Below, one piece after another: positions 1-8,440 of a stretch of DNA of 64,000 nucleotides. The notes under the pieces were generated by a model, which worked only from the letters and a program-made list of their open reading frames with translations, had not been told where the DNA came from and did not search any database. A program made the position numbers and the translations under genes. How positions within the stretch are numbered: position 1 is the stretch's first letter; the number at the start of each line of letters is the position of its first letter. The stretch is from Roseimaritima sediminicola (lineage in GTDB: Bacteria; Planctomycetota; Planctomycetia; Pirellulales; Pirellulaceae): the NCBI RefSeq assembly GCF_009618275.1, contig NZ_WIAD01000020.1, positions 1 to 64,000 on the forward strand, in the 5' to 3' direction.

Positions 1-195
1 TGCATTCCCCCTCACCCCCAACCCTTCTCCCCCGAAGCCTGACTCGCTTAGGCTCGCCAGGCTTCGGGGGAGAGGGGAGAAAGCGATTCTTCGCAACCAT
101 AGATCTCGCCGGAGTCAGGAAATCTGAAATCTCCAATCTCCAATCTCCCATCCCAAATCTCTGTCGGGGAACGGCAGGAAGCCTGGCGGCTTCGG
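1..195. repeat. Repeat-derived spacer at left edge
   Basis: There is no convincing gene here. Positions 1-80 read as an inverted pair: a CCCTCACCCCCAACCC-type arm, a centre carrying CGAAGCCTG and its complement, then GGGGGAGAGGGGAGAAA. The same G-rich arm recurs near 15,750 and 15,920, so this is one copy of a dispersed palindromic family. Positions 125-165 carry short direct repeats of the form AATCTCC. The short reading frames crossing it are produced by the repeats. Confidence 0.6.
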
Positions 196-963
196 CTATG
201 GCGAGGACGCCGGCTTGCAGGCGGCGGCGACCACGCACACCGCACAGCCTCCGCTGCAGCCACCGCCCGCTTTCGCGTCGGTGCCGCAGCCGGGACCGCA
301 GCCCTGGTTCAGTAATTTGGCAAAATGCCGGCTGCGGACGTTGCGTTCGTACTCCGCGACCAATTCGTCGGTCATCCGCTGGACCCGCTCGTCCACTTCG
401 CCCAAGAAGAAGAAGATCAGGGTTCGGCCATCGAACAACGGGTCCACCTCCAACAGCGTTGCCGGCGTATCGCTTTCCGCCAAAAATTGCTGGCACCGGT
501 GGACGGCTCGGGCCCGGTGTTTCTCCAGCCGGTCGACCAACAATTCGTCTTCGGTCGTCGTGCGCCGCATGACCTGGCCCTCGGCCTGATCGGTGGCCGG
601 AACCACCGACCGCACCGAGCCGATCTCGGTGCCACGCGGCGTGCGGCAGACGACCCGCTGGCCGCGAGCGTACACGGTGGCATCTTGGGACTGACAGCGG
701 AACAGCGTTCCAAAGGACCCCACGCGGATCAGATAATGTTCGCTCAAAACGGTTCGATCGCAAAAGAAAACAGAGGGGGCGCGTCCGGAGGACGCTTCGG
801 GAAGCTCCCGAACCAATCGGTCGGGCTGGGAAATAATCTTGCGGTCAGGGCGTGCGTTGGCAACCCAGTGTCGCTCGTCCTGGCCAGCATCTATCAGCAT
901 AGCCTCCGGTGGGTTGCCACGGCCAACGCTTTGTCGCGTTACCGGCTTTCGGCTTTCAGCCAC
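196..963 (-). CDS. PSP1-like protein with cysteine-rich tail
   Basis: The part after about residue 73 resembles the bacterial PSP1 C-terminal domain family: YLIRVGSFG near the start of the conserved part, then LLEVDPLFDGRTL and FFLGEVDERV. Family members are soluble cytoplasmic proteins with a conserved but poorly defined role, linked in firmicutes to a competence/sporulation regulatory complex. The start is uncertain. The ATG at 963 gives 255 residues, but the first ~70 look unrelated to the family. A TTG at 747, just before SEHYLIR, would give a domain-only protein of about 183 residues. The tail is unusual, with CGPGCGT followed by GGGCSGGCAVC; seven or more closely spaced cysteines suggest metal or redox chemistry. 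It is divergent from the membrane gene at 1025. Confidence 0.7.
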   Translation of the reverse strand: MAESRKPVTRQSVGRGNPPEAMLIDAGQDERHWVANARPDRKIISQPDRLVRELPEASSGRAPSVFFCDRTVLSEHYLIRVGSFGTLFRCQSQDATVYARGQRVVCRTPRGTEIGSVRSVVPATDQAEGQVMRRTTTEDELLVDRLEKHRARAVHRCQQFLAESDTPATLLEVDPLFDGRTLIFFFLGEVDERVQRMTDELVAEYERNVRSRHFAKLLNQGCGPGCGTDAKAGGGCSGGCAVCVVAAACKPASSP

Positions 964-1024
964 CGCGGGAAAACTGGTATTCTGGCAGACGCCTGACCCA
1001 CTTCTTCAACCCCTGCGGCGTATC

Positions 1025-1540
1025 GTGAGCGACAATCCCTTCTCCGAACCGCTGGGCACGGGGCTTCCCGAAGGCATCGTCCAGGTTCCCACTCCGTTGG
1101 CTGTGCCGCGGCGGCTCGCGGTTGCCGGTCGCGCCGTCGGCCCGATCGCTCGGCTGTTGCTGTGGATTTATCTGACCTGGGGCGTGTTTCTGTTGTTCCT
1201 GGCCGGCGTCACGTTTTTCGAAACGCTGACCGGCGAATCGGTCAGTTTGGTGGGCGAGGCGGTGTACCAAATCGTCGCCTGGTCGGATGTGCTGTGGCCG
1301 TACAACTATCCGCTGGCCTTCTTGAGTTTTCTGTTGGCCGCCAGCGGATTGGCCGGAGCGGTGCACGGCCTGCGGCTGCAGAACCGCGGGCTGGCCAGGT
1401 GGGCGGGGCATCTGGCCTATTGGCCGCTGTTGGGACCCTGGCTGGGCATCTTTGCCGTGGTCGGATGGCTTTACCTCAGACGTCTCTCGCGACCCGGCGT
1501 GGCCGGTATGTTCGATGGACCGGGACAAGTGAAACGATGA
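1025..1540 (+). CDS. Small integral membrane protein (unknown)
   Basis: About 171 residues from a GTG start (VSDNPFSEPLG). The frame stays open upstream to an ATG at 839, but that stretch has no protein-like composition and overlaps the divergent gene, so GTG 1025 is preferred. Three hydrophobic segments are visible: around residues 38-60 (IARLLLWIYLTWGVFLLFLAG), 90-115 (YPLAFLSFLLAASGLAG) and 130-155 (LAYWPLLGPWLGIFAVVGWLYL). No catalytic motif or family is recognised. Its stop overlaps the next start as ATGA, so the two are probably translated together. Confidence 0.65.
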   Translation: MSDNPFSEPLGTGLPEGIVQVPTPLAVPRRLAVAGRAVGPIARLLLWIYLTWGVFLLFLAGVTFFETLTGESVSLVGEAVYQIVAWSDVLWPYNYPLAFLSFLLAASGLAGAVHGLRLQNRGLARWAGHLAYWPLLGPWLGIFAVVGWLYLRRLSRPGVAGMFDGPGQVKR

Positions 1541-1752
1541 GCAGTAGCCCCCGCGAGGCCGCCCCCTGTGACGCCGTTGTCCGGCGAGCGGCCGACCAAG
1601 TGCACGACGAAACCGACGCTCCGTTTCGCTTGCCAGAGGATGACCAAGCGGAATTCGTGCGGCAGTTCAACGAGACCTATCGGTCGCTGGGGCTGTATCT
1701 GATTCCCAGAGCCCGCGAGGCACAGCGGCCGCCGGACGGAACCGCGAGCTAA
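1537..1752 (+). CDS. Small hypothetical protein coupled to 1025 gene
   Basis: This is a 71-residue product beginning MSSSPREAAPCD. Its ATG overlaps the upstream TGA (ATGA at 1537-1540), the usual sign of translational coupling. It is soluble and charged, with an EFVRQFNETYRSLGLYLIPR segment that could form an amphipathic helix. No family is recognised. Support for a real gene is the overlap and the clear composition of its C-terminal half; the alternative is chance read-through after the membrane gene. Confidence 0.5.
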   Translation: MSSSPREAAPCDAVVRRAADQVHDETDAPFRLPEDDQAEFVRQFNETYRSLGLYLIPRAREAQRPPDGTAS

Positions 1753-1758
1753 AGGAGC

Positions 1759-1915
1759 ATCAGCCGCTGGCGCGCTAGCGTACGGTTCCGTTGCCCGCCG
1801 GTTCACCGTGAAGGGTTGCGTCCAGGAACCGTGGGCTAGCGCCCTGCGGCTGATGGAACCGTGGGCTAGCGCCCCGCGGCTGATGGAACCGTGGGCTAGC
1901 GCCCCGCGGCTGATC
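1759..1915. repeat. 30-bp direct repeats x3 with inverted fourth copy
   Basis: Three tandem 30-bp units lie at 1826-1855, 1856-1885 and 1886-1915. They share GAACCGTGGGCTAGCGCC followed by a C/T-CGCGGCTGATG-type half. A fourth, diverged copy lies in reverse orientation at 1759-1789 (starts ATCAGCCGC, ends ACGGTTCC). The array can fold as a long hairpin between the end of the 1537 gene and the convergent peroxiredoxin gene. Reading frames through it encode only a repetitive peptide and are not taken as genes. Confidence 0.85.
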
Positions 1916-1942
1916 GGGGATACGGCATTCGCCGCAGGTCAA

Positions 1943-2536
1943 TTACTTGGCGTATTCGGCGCCAAAGAATTCCTTGCTGTCGGCCACATCGGGTTTGATG
2001 GTCCGCGAGCCTTCCTGCCAGTTTGCCGGGCAGACTTCGCCGTTCTTCTCGAAGTACTGCAGGGCCTGGACCATTCGCAGGGCCTCGTCGACGCTGCGGC
2101 CCAGGGGCAGATCGTTGACCACCTGGTGGCGGATCACGCCGTCCTTGTCGATCAGGAACAGTCCCCGCAGGGCGACGCCATCGTCCAACAACACGTTGTA
2201 ATCGCGGGCGATCTGTTTGTTGATGTCGGCGACCAACGGGTAAGCGATCTCCCCGATACCGCCTTGGTCGCGGGGCAGGTTTCGCCAAGCAAAGTGGCTG
2301 AAGTGGCTGTCGACCGACACGCCCAGAATCTGCACGTCCAGGTCCTGGAAGTCGGCAATCCGGTCGCTGAAGGCGATGATTTCCGTCGGGCAAACGAACG
2401 TGAAATCCAGCGGATAAAAGAACAACAGGACGTACTTGCCACGATAGTCGCTCAGAGAGACCTCCTTGAACGCTCCGTCTGGCATGACTGCCTGGGCTTT
2501 GAAATCAGGAGCTTCCTGGGTGACCAAATTTGCCAT
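1943..2536 (-). CDS. 2-Cys peroxiredoxin (AhpC/TSA family)
   Basis: 197 residues. A cytoplasmic thiol peroxidase that reduces hydrogen peroxide and organic peroxides. The peroxidatic cysteine lies in [14 protein letters not shown] at about residue 50, with the family Pro-x-x-x-Thr/Ser-x-x-Cys arrangement. A resolving-type cysteine lies in GEVCPANW near residue 170. [15 protein letters not shown] and the C-terminal FFGAEYAK match typical 2-Cys AhpC/Prx1 proteins in length and order. The ATG at 2536 ([12 protein letters not shown]) is chosen over the frame's upstream ATG at 2626, since the extra 30 residues are not family-like. No AhpF or thioredoxin reductase gene is next to it, so the electron donor is not indicated. 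Confidence 0.95.
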   Translation of the reverse strand: MANLVTQEAPDFKAQAVMPDGAFKEVSLSDYRGKYVLLFFYPLDFTFVCPTEIIAFSDRIADFQDLDVQILGVSVDSHFSHFAWRNLPRDQGGIGEIAYPLVADINKQIARDYNVLLDDGVALRGLFLIDKDGVIRHQVVNDLPLGRSVDEALRMVQALQYFEKNGEVCPANWQEGSRTIKPDVADSKEFFGAEYAK

Positions 2537-2686
2537 GGTTGAAACTCGTTCGGGGTGAGAGAGATAGATCGGGAAAGGGCTTCGAAAATCCTTTCTTACT
2601 ATCTCCGGCAAGGCCCAGATCGGCAACCGGGGAGATCTCCGGACGGACCCCCTGCCGCAGCCGAACGTGCCCCTCCAGCCCCCCTC

Positions 2687-3022
2687 TTAAGCAGCCGCCC
2701 GTTTGTCGAACTGTTCCAAATACAGCCGCAGCAGCCGCCGCAACACGTATTCGCCGCGGTCGGCGCTGTGACGGATGATCCGCAGCAGGTGATCCTCGAA
2801 CTCTTCCTGGGTGTGCGGATTGGCCAAGGCCGCCGCCTTGCTCAGCAGCGGCGACCCCGGGCTCGGCAGCGTCATCTGCACCATTTCGCGAATCGGTTTG
2901 AAGACCTCATACCAGATGGCCAGTTTTTCGTCGGTGTAGTCGTCGATGTCTCCCTGATGCAAACGTTCGACAAGTCGAGTGATCCCGTTTCGCAAGCCCG
3001 CGGCTTGATCATAAGACAGCAT
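2687..3022 (-). CDS. Conserved-looking small cytosolic protein
   Basis: 111 residues from ATG 3022 (MLSYDQAAGLRNGITRL). The frame extends to 3100, but the first 26 residues there overlap the end of the next upstream gene. The product is mostly helical and charged, with LAIWYEVFKPIREMVQMTL in the middle and HLLRIIRHSADRGEYVLRR near the end, and no signal peptide or membrane segment. No family is recognised. It follows the secreted-protein gene at 3515-3069 by 46 bp on the same strand and may be co-transcribed with it. Confidence 0.6.
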   Translation of the reverse strand: MLSYDQAAGLRNGITRLVERLHQGDIDDYTDEKLAIWYEVFKPIREMVQMTLPSPGSPLLSKAAALANPHTQEEFEDHLLRIIRHSADRGEYVLRRLLRLYLEQFDKRAAA

Positions 3023-3068
3023 AGACAAGGTTCCACTATCGGCCGGCAAGATCCCTCTTGCGGCCACG

Positions 3069-3515
3069 CTAATAAGGCAATGGTTGGCGAAGAAAATCAT
3101 TGATGGTTTCGATCTTTTGTGGTTCTTCGTTCGCGGCGAACCAACCGCTCCAGAAACGTTCCTCCTGTGGTTCGGCCTTGCGACGACGAGCCGTTCGTGT
3201 CGGTTCGTCCTTGGGCATCAGATTCTTGGGGTTCAGCGTCTGTTTGGTCTTTTCCCAGCCGCGTCCCAGTTGCCGAGACATACTGGTAAACAGGCCCGGT
3301 TCGGAGCTCGTCCTCGCCGCCGGCTTCTTCTCGCTCGAGCTCCAGGGCAGAGCGGGCAGCTTCCAGGTCGTGGGACTCAGCGGAGTCATCCAGGTCGAGG
3401 AACCGGATTCTTCGGCGACCAGCGGCGGGCCGGCCTCGAGCGGCGCAGCGGCCGTGGCCATCCACAGCATGGCGATGCCCAGCAATCCGATTCTTCGCAA
3501 GCTCTGTTGACGCAC
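3069..3515 (-). CDS. Secreted basic protein with INDFLRQPLPY tail
   Basis: 148 residues. An N-terminal signal peptide is clear (RRIGLLGIAMLWMATAAAPLEA, cleavage near residue 28). The mature part is rich in Lys, Arg, Ser and Pro and holds a Gly-Trp-Glu-Lys linker (RGWEKTKQTLNPKNLMP). It ends in ETINDFLRQPLPY; I associate this tail style with short exported planctomycete proteins, from memory and unchecked. Function unknown. It lies between a putative metallopeptidase gene and the 3022 gene on the same strand. Confidence 0.65.
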   Translation of the reverse strand: MRQQSLRRIGLLGIAMLWMATAAAPLEAGPPLVAEESGSSTWMTPLSPTTWKLPALPWSSSEKKPAARTSSEPGLFTSMSRQLGRGWEKTKQTLNPKNLMPKDEPTRTARRRKAEPQEERFWSGWFAANEEPQKIETINDFLRQPLPY

Positions 3516-3642
3516 CGGTTCCCTCCGTTGATCTCGTCAGTGGACAGACTCGTTAGAACCGTCTTGTCGCCAAAAATCGCCCGCCCCGTCAACGCCGTTT
3601 ATCGCCGGCGGCAGGTTCCCGCCTGAGCCGTCTCGGGGCCGA

Positions 3643-4791
3643 TCAGCGGAGGCGAGTGATGAAGGGCAGGAATTCCTTTTCCAAGCTGGCCAGGTCCGTG
3701 CCCATCGCGGCTTCGAACATTTGGAGCCGTTCCCGCGGACCGCACTGCTCAAGCGGTTCGCCGCGGCTCAACTGCTGCAGGTACTCGACGTACTCTTTGC
3801 GCCGCGTTTTCAGCAGAAAGTAGTTCAGCGCCCAGGCTTCGCTGTAAGCCGCCGTGGCGGTGTCGGCGCTGCGAAAGCGGGCGTCGTCGCGGATCAGGGT
3901 CGTCAGGGAATCGGCGGGGCGACTGGGCAGAAACTTCTGAAAACGGCGCAGGTTCACGGTGTTGACGCGGCCGATCGTCCGCCAGCCCCGCGGCGTGGAA
4001 AAATCCGGAGCCTCGAAGAAGACGGCCAGCCCCTCGCTGACCCACAACGGGTTGTCGGCAAAACGCCGCTGCAAGCCGCTGTTGTAGGCCAATTGATGCA
4101 TCGCTTCGTGGATGATCGTGGCCACGTTGCGCTCGGCATTGGGCATGTTGAACGTCGTGATTCGGTTGGTTTCCAGGTTGTAGTAACCGATGATGCCGTT
4201 GACCGCGTCGCCCAGTTCCGGCCGCGCGTACTGGACGAAACTCTCGCGGTCGGCAAACACCAACCCCACCAGCGGAAAGCGAGCCGGTTGCAGTTGCCAG
4301 CCCTGGTTCTTCCAGTACGTATAAAAACCCCGGTGCAACCTTTCAAACAAAGACCCCACCCAGGCCACGTACCGCTCGTTGGTATTGTGGCCGATCACGT
4401 AATGGTTGGTGCGATAGATTTCGAATCCGCTGGGCATCTCCGCCAGTAACCGCCGCGCGGCTTCGGCTTCGTCCACGGCGACCAGGGGGCGGTCGTCGCT
4501 TTGGCGATCGCGAATCTGTTCGGGCTGGATGGTCCACATCCGGCCGTCTTCGCCCAGCAGCAACAGGCCTCCGTCGCGGGCTTCGACCATGATCTCGCCC
4601 TGGACGTCCTGGGGGCGATCGCGACGGTCGACAAACTCCACGCGTTCCACACCCCTGGCCGGTGTGCCCGCCCAGGCCGTCAGGCAGATGGCGGCAAAAG
4701 CAAACCGCACCGCGGCCAGCGGCGAAGCATTCCCGTCTGCGATGCGCGAGAGCCGTCGTAAGATCCAGAAGAGCGTGTATCGAAGAGCCAT
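3643..4791 (-). CDS. DUF1570-type zinc metallopeptidase, exported
   Basis: 382 residues. A hydrophobic segment at about residues 27-45 (LAAVRFAFAAICLTAWAG) acts as signal peptide or anchor. The catalytic signature HEAMHQ is at about residues 228-233 (HExxH). It is followed some 20 residues later by WVSEGLAVFFEAP, whose glutamates could give the third zinc ligand of a gluzincin-like fold. TNHYVIGHN and VFADRESFVQYA upstream match the general layout of DUF1570 proteins, which I assign from memory. A substrate cannot be told. The neighbour at 4819 ends 27 bp upstream on the same strand. Confidence 0.8.
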   Translation of the reverse strand: MALRYTLFWILRRLSRIADGNASPLAAVRFAFAAICLTAWAGTPARGVERVEFVDRRDRPQDVQGEIMVEARDGGLLLLGEDGRMWTIQPEQIRDRQSDDRPLVAVDEAEAARRLLAEMPSGFEIYRTNHYVIGHNTNERYVAWVGSLFERLHRGFYTYWKNQGWQLQPARFPLVGLVFADRESFVQYARPELGDAVNGIIGYYNLETNRITTFNMPNAERNVATIIHEAMHQLAYNSGLQRRFADNPLWVSEGLAVFFEAPDFSTPRGWRTIGRVNTVNLRRFQKFLPSRPADSLTTLIRDDARFRSADTATAAYSEAWALNYFLLKTRRKEYVEYLQQLSRGEPLEQCGPRERLQMFEAAMGTDLASLEKEFLPFITRLR

Positions 4792-4818
4792 GGGTTCCCT
4801 TTTGCAGTCCCGTTATCG

Positions 4819-6408
4819 CTATCCTACACCACGCCGCGGCAAACGGGTGCCCAATCGCCATGTCAACAGCGAAGTCGCGGCGACCAGCACGCAGAAGCAG
4901 AGGGTTAATCCGGCCGCTTGGTAGCGGACGCCGCTGTGCAGCAGTTCGAACAGACGGGTTCCTACCGTACTGATCCCGGGCGGCAACACAACCAGTGTCG
5001 GGGGCACGTCGGCCGCCGCCACCATGCCGGCCACCAAACCGGCCACCAGCATCGCGGGGCGCAGCCTGGGGGCTTCGATCCACCGCCAACGCTGCCAGCG
5101 CGACGCGCCGTCGATGCGGGCCGCTTCGTGCACGCTGTGGCCCAGCAACCGGTAACCGGCTCGCATCACCAGGTAAGCAGCCGGTGCGGCTCGCGGCAGC
5201 AGGGCGACCACCGTCGGCAGCAGACTCCGCTGGTACAGTTCGTCCCACACACCGCCGCGGTTGTGAAACAGGTGGACCACCGCCATGCCGACGATGGGGC
5301 CGGGAATCAGCACCAGCAGTACGGCTGCTACCGCTCCCCAGCTCGCTCGCCTTGGCGAGCCTTCGGCCCAGGCTGCCGCGGCCGCGCCTAGGGCCAGAGC
5401 GACCACGGCCACACCACCGGCCAGCGCCACCGACCAACCGAACTCCGGACCGAAGGTTCGCAGCGAATCGTTCAGGGTCTGACCGAACTGCGACCAGGAC
5501 CAGTGGTAACGCGGTCCGGCGTGCTCCGCGCCGGCGGCTTCGACCACCAATCCGGCTTTCATGATCAGACTGACCAGCGGCACGCAGACCAACAACACCA
5601 GGAGGCCGGCGGCCAGCACACAGGCCGCCGTGGCCCAGAGCGCAGGTCGTTCGGTTCCGCCGGCCCCGTCCCAGGTGTGGCCTTCGTTCCAGAAGGCGGT
5701 TTGGCGTTCCAGGCCGCCCCGGCGTCCCCCCGCACCCGACATCCCCGCACCCGGCATTCCCGCCGCCGACATCCGCCGCATCAGTCGCCCGAGGGACCAG
5801 AGAAAGACCCCCGCGATGGCCCAGGGCGTCGCGTAGGCCAGCGCGATGGGCAGCGGTTCGGGTTCGTAGGCGTACTTCAGATAGACCTCGTCGGCCAGCG
5901 TGCGGACGCCGTACAGGTCGGCCACCGTCATCTCGGTCGCGGCCAGCAAGGCGACCCACAGTCCCGCCGCGGCGATCGCCGGGCGTGCGTAGGGCAACGC
6001 GACGTGCCACAGCCGGCCGGCGGCCGAGGCGTCCAGCGACGCCTGTTGAAGCAGCGACACCGGGGTGCGGCTCACGGCCCAGGACGTGATCAGGGCGATC
6101 CAGGCCGCACCGCTGATCCCGTGCACCCAGCCGGCCGCCACCAAGCCGCGAAACCAGAAACGATTCGCACCACTTTGCATCAGCGGTATCCAGCCGTATT
6201 TTCCGGCGGCCGCCTCCCACGCCGAAGCCTGCAGGTACAGTGGCAAACACACCAGCACGAACAGCATTGCCCAGGCGGATCGCCGAACCGCGCGGGCCAG
6301 CCGATGCGAACCCGCCAGACACAGCAGCGCCGCCAGGGCCACGCCCACCGGCAGGGCCACCGACACGGCCAACGTCATCAGGGCGAGCGTCAATAACAAA
6401 GAGGCCAT
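4819..6408 (-). CDS. ABC transporter permease, two fused permease domains (iron-type)
   Basis: About 529 residues from ATG 6408. It is an inner-membrane permease with two consecutive binding-protein-dependent transport domains, as in FbpB/ThiP-type proteins. Each half has an EAA-like loop: LDASAAGRLWHVALPYARP in the first and HEAARIDGASRWQRWRWIEA in the second, the latter a good match to EAA---DGAS. Ten to twelve hydrophobic segments are visible, beginning MASLLLTLALMTLAVSVAL. The frame continues upstream to ATG 6561 (MAQSEQPARPN) and 6618; a start at 6561 would still leave 22 bp to the divergent gene. No ATPase or binding-protein gene is adjacent, so partners must be encoded elsewhere. An iron or thiamine-type substrate is inference only. 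Confidence 0.8.
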   Translation of the reverse strand: MASLLLTLALMTLAVSVALPVGVALAALLCLAGSHRLARAVRRSAWAMLFVLVCLPLYLQASAWEAAAGKYGWIPLMQSGANRFWFRGLVAAGWVHGISGAAWIALITSWAVSRTPVSLLQQASLDASAAGRLWHVALPYARPAIAAAGLWVALLAATEMTVADLYGVRTLADEVYLKYAYEPEPLPIALAYATPWAIAGVFLWSLGRLMRRMSAAGMPGAGMSGAGGRRGGLERQTAFWNEGHTWDGAGGTERPALWATAACVLAAGLLVLLVCVPLVSLIMKAGLVVEAAGAEHAGPRYHWSWSQFGQTLNDSLRTFGPEFGWSVALAGGVAVVALALGAAAAAWAEGSPRRASWGAVAAVLLVLIPGPIVGMAVVHLFHNRGGVWDELYQRSLLPTVVALLPRAAPAAYLVMRAGYRLLGHSVHEAARIDGASRWQRWRWIEAPRLRPAMLVAGLVAGMVAAADVPPTLVVLPPGISTVGTRLFELLHSGVRYQAAGLTLCFCVLVAATSLLTWRLGTRLPRRGVG

Positions 6409-6583
6409 AACCAAGGGGCCATGTCCCCATGGCCAAAGCGTGCATAATTGAGGAGTGAATGTAACCGTTTTATCGATCTTAACGCGGGCCGCGACCGGCA
6501 ACAGCTCGACGCGCCGCTTTCCCAGCCGATTCGGCCGCGCTGGCTGCTCAGACTGAGCCATATTCAAGCTGGGCCGAGAATCT

Positions 6584-8272
6584 ATGAAAATCACCGCCAT
6601 CCCGCAGCTGTACCGCAACCTGAAACGCTGGAGACAGATCCTTCAGGTGCTGCGCCGCTATGGATTGGCGGACTGGTTGAGCCATTTCCCCAGTTTGCCC
6701 TTTCGCGATTTCTTGAAAGATCGCCAGGGCGTGCCGCTGACCCAGCACTCGCGAGAAAAACGCGTGCGGCTGGCCCTGACCGAACTGGGCCCGACGTTCA
6801 TCAAACTGGGGCAACTGCTGGCCGCTCGCCCCGACCTAGTCGGAGCGAGCATGGCCGACGAATTAAAACTCCTCCGCGCCAACGTCGCGCCGGATCCGCC
6901 CGAAGTCGTGCGGCGCACGCTGCACGAAGAACTGGGCGAGCGTTTTGAGCACGAAATCGCGGTGCTGGAAGACCAGCCGCTGGCGACCGCTTCGATCGGA
7001 CAGGTCCACGCGGCCACCCTGGCCGATGGCCGCCAGGTGGTCATCAAAGTCCAACGCGACGGCGTCGAACACACGATCCTGCAGGACCTGGACGTGCTGG
7101 CGGGATTGGCCCAGTTGGCCGAACACGTCGAGGCCTTCGCGCCCTGGGGACCGGCCGAAATGGCGCGACAGATGATGCCCATGCTTCGCCACGAACTGGA
7201 CTTCGAACGCGAACAGCAAAACATGCAGGTGTTCGACCAGTTCTTCGCCGACGATCCCGACGTCGTGCTGCCCGAACCGGTCGCCGAACTGTGCACCGCC
7301 CGGGTGCTGGTGATGACGCGTCTGGACGGTCCCAACGTGGCCAAGTGGGAAGAAGCGGACCCGGAAAAGCGAAACCAAATGGCCCAAAACATCACTCGCT
7401 GTTACATGCGAATGCTGTTTGACCACGGCACCTTTCACGCCGATCCGCATCCGGGCAACCTGCTGGCTCTGGCCGATGGCAAGCTGGGGATCCTGGATTT
7501 CGGTATGGTGGGCCGCGTCGATGATCGCCTGCGAGAGACGATCGAGGAGATGCTGTTTGCGATCGCCGCCGGGGACGAAGCGATGGTGTTGCGCTTGGTC
7601 AAACGCGTGGGCAACCCGCCGCCGTGTTTGGACGACGCGGCGCTGTCGGTCGATATCGGCGATTACCTGGCCACCTACGGCCGGCAGGGACTGGGCAAGT
7701 TCAATCTGACCGCCGCCCTGAACGATTTGACCGACATCCTGCATCGCCACAACATCAAACTACCCAGCCAGTCCGCTCTGCTGCTGAAGATGTTGGTCTC
7801 GCTCGAAGGCACGCTCAGTACACTGAACGCCCAGTTCGACTCGTTGAGTATCATCCGCGGCTTCGTGCGTCAGGCGATGCTCCGGCGGCTGAGTCCGAAA
7901 CGCCGCTTTCGGCAAGCCCGCCGGATTTATCTGGAAGCCGAGAACTTTCTGGAGTTCGCCCCCGACCAAGTGCTCTCCCTGCTCGAACAGGCTCGCCGCG
8001 GCAACGTCAGTCTGAACCTGGAACACCGCCGTTTGAGCCCTTCGGTCAACCGCCTGGTCCTGGGGATGTTGGCCAGTTCGCTGTTTCTGGGCTCGTCGCT
8101 GATGCTGGCGATGAAAGTGCCGCCCCTGCTGTTTCCCAGTCAGTCGTTCTTGGGAATCCACCAGTTGAGCGTGCTGGGGACGGCCGGTGCGGGCTTCAGC
8201 CTGATGGTCATGATGCGGCTGGCCCTGGCCATCGGCCACAGCGGCCATCTGACGCGCGACAATGACGACTGA
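6584..8272 (+). CDS. ubiB: UbiB/AarF/ABC1-family atypical kinase
   Basis: 562 residues. Members are membrane-associated atypical kinases/ATPases that support quinone biosynthesis. Family marks are in order: the KxGQ motif in TFIKLGQLLAARPD (about residues 72-85), an alanine-rich loop variant TASIGQVHAA (near 140), VIKVQRDGV with the catalytic lysine, HADPHPGN (near 285) and the metal-binding DFG in GILDFGMVGR (near 303). The C-terminus has two hydrophobic segments (LVLGMLASSLFLGSSLMLA and GAGFSLMVMMRLALA), usual for bacterial UbiB. Length is normal. Planctomycetes make menaquinone, so the quinone is probably not ubiquinone; that is inference. It is divergent from the permease gene. Confidence 0.92.
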   Translation: MKITAIPQLYRNLKRWRQILQVLRRYGLADWLSHFPSLPFRDFLKDRQGVPLTQHSREKRVRLALTELGPTFIKLGQLLAARPDLVGASMADELKLLRANVAPDPPEVVRRTLHEELGERFEHEIAVLEDQPLATASIGQVHAATLADGRQVVIKVQRDGVEHTILQDLDVLAGLAQLAEHVEAFAPWGPAEMARQMMPMLRHELDFEREQQNMQVFDQFFADDPDVVLPEPVAELCTARVLVMTRLDGPNVAKWEEADPEKRNQMAQNITRCYMRMLFDHGTFHADPHPGNLLALADGKLGILDFGMVGRVDDRLRETIEEMLFAIAAGDEAMVLRLVKRVGNPPPCLDDAALSVDIGDYLATYGRQGLGKFNLTAALNDLTDILHRHNIKLPSQSALLLKMLVSLEGTLSTLNAQFDSLSIIRGFVRQAMLRRLSPKRRFRQARRIYLEAENFLEFAPDQVLSLLEQARRGNVSLNLEHRRLSPSVNRLVLGMLASSLFLGSSLMLAMKVPPLLFPSQSFLGIHQLSVLGTAGAGFSLMVMMRLALAIGHSGHLTRDNDD

Positions 8273-8351
8273 ACGCCACCGCAAGCTCCGCTTTACAGAG
8301 CGACCTCGAGAGGCGAAGATTTAGGGTCATCGATCCAATCAACCACTGACG

Positions 8352-8397
8352 ACGACCCGCCGCGGACCTTTGCGCGGTAGGTCGTTGTTTTGTTTTG
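8352..8397 (+). terminator. Probable rho-independent terminator after ubiB
   Basis: The arms ACGACC and GGTCGT, extended by CCGCG/CGCGG with a small bulge, form a GC-rich hairpin at 8352-8385. It is followed by a T-rich tail, TGTTTTGTTTT. It lies 80 bp after the ubiB-like stop and just before the greA ribosome binding region. Confidence 0.65.
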
Positions 8398-8440
8398 CGC
8401 CAGCGGAACGATACTTTTAACTTTCAGTCAAGGATTATCC

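Noticed and set aside
1808-2542. Long plus-strand reading frame opposite the peroxiredoxin gene
   Set aside because: It starts in the 30-bp repeats and then runs antisense to the clear peroxiredoxin gene; no family-like sequence.
4343-6445. 700-codon minus-strand frame overlapping the ABC permease
   Set aside because: Gly/Arg-rich composition typical of a shadow frame in GC-rich DNA; the permease frame has proper membrane segments and EAA loops.
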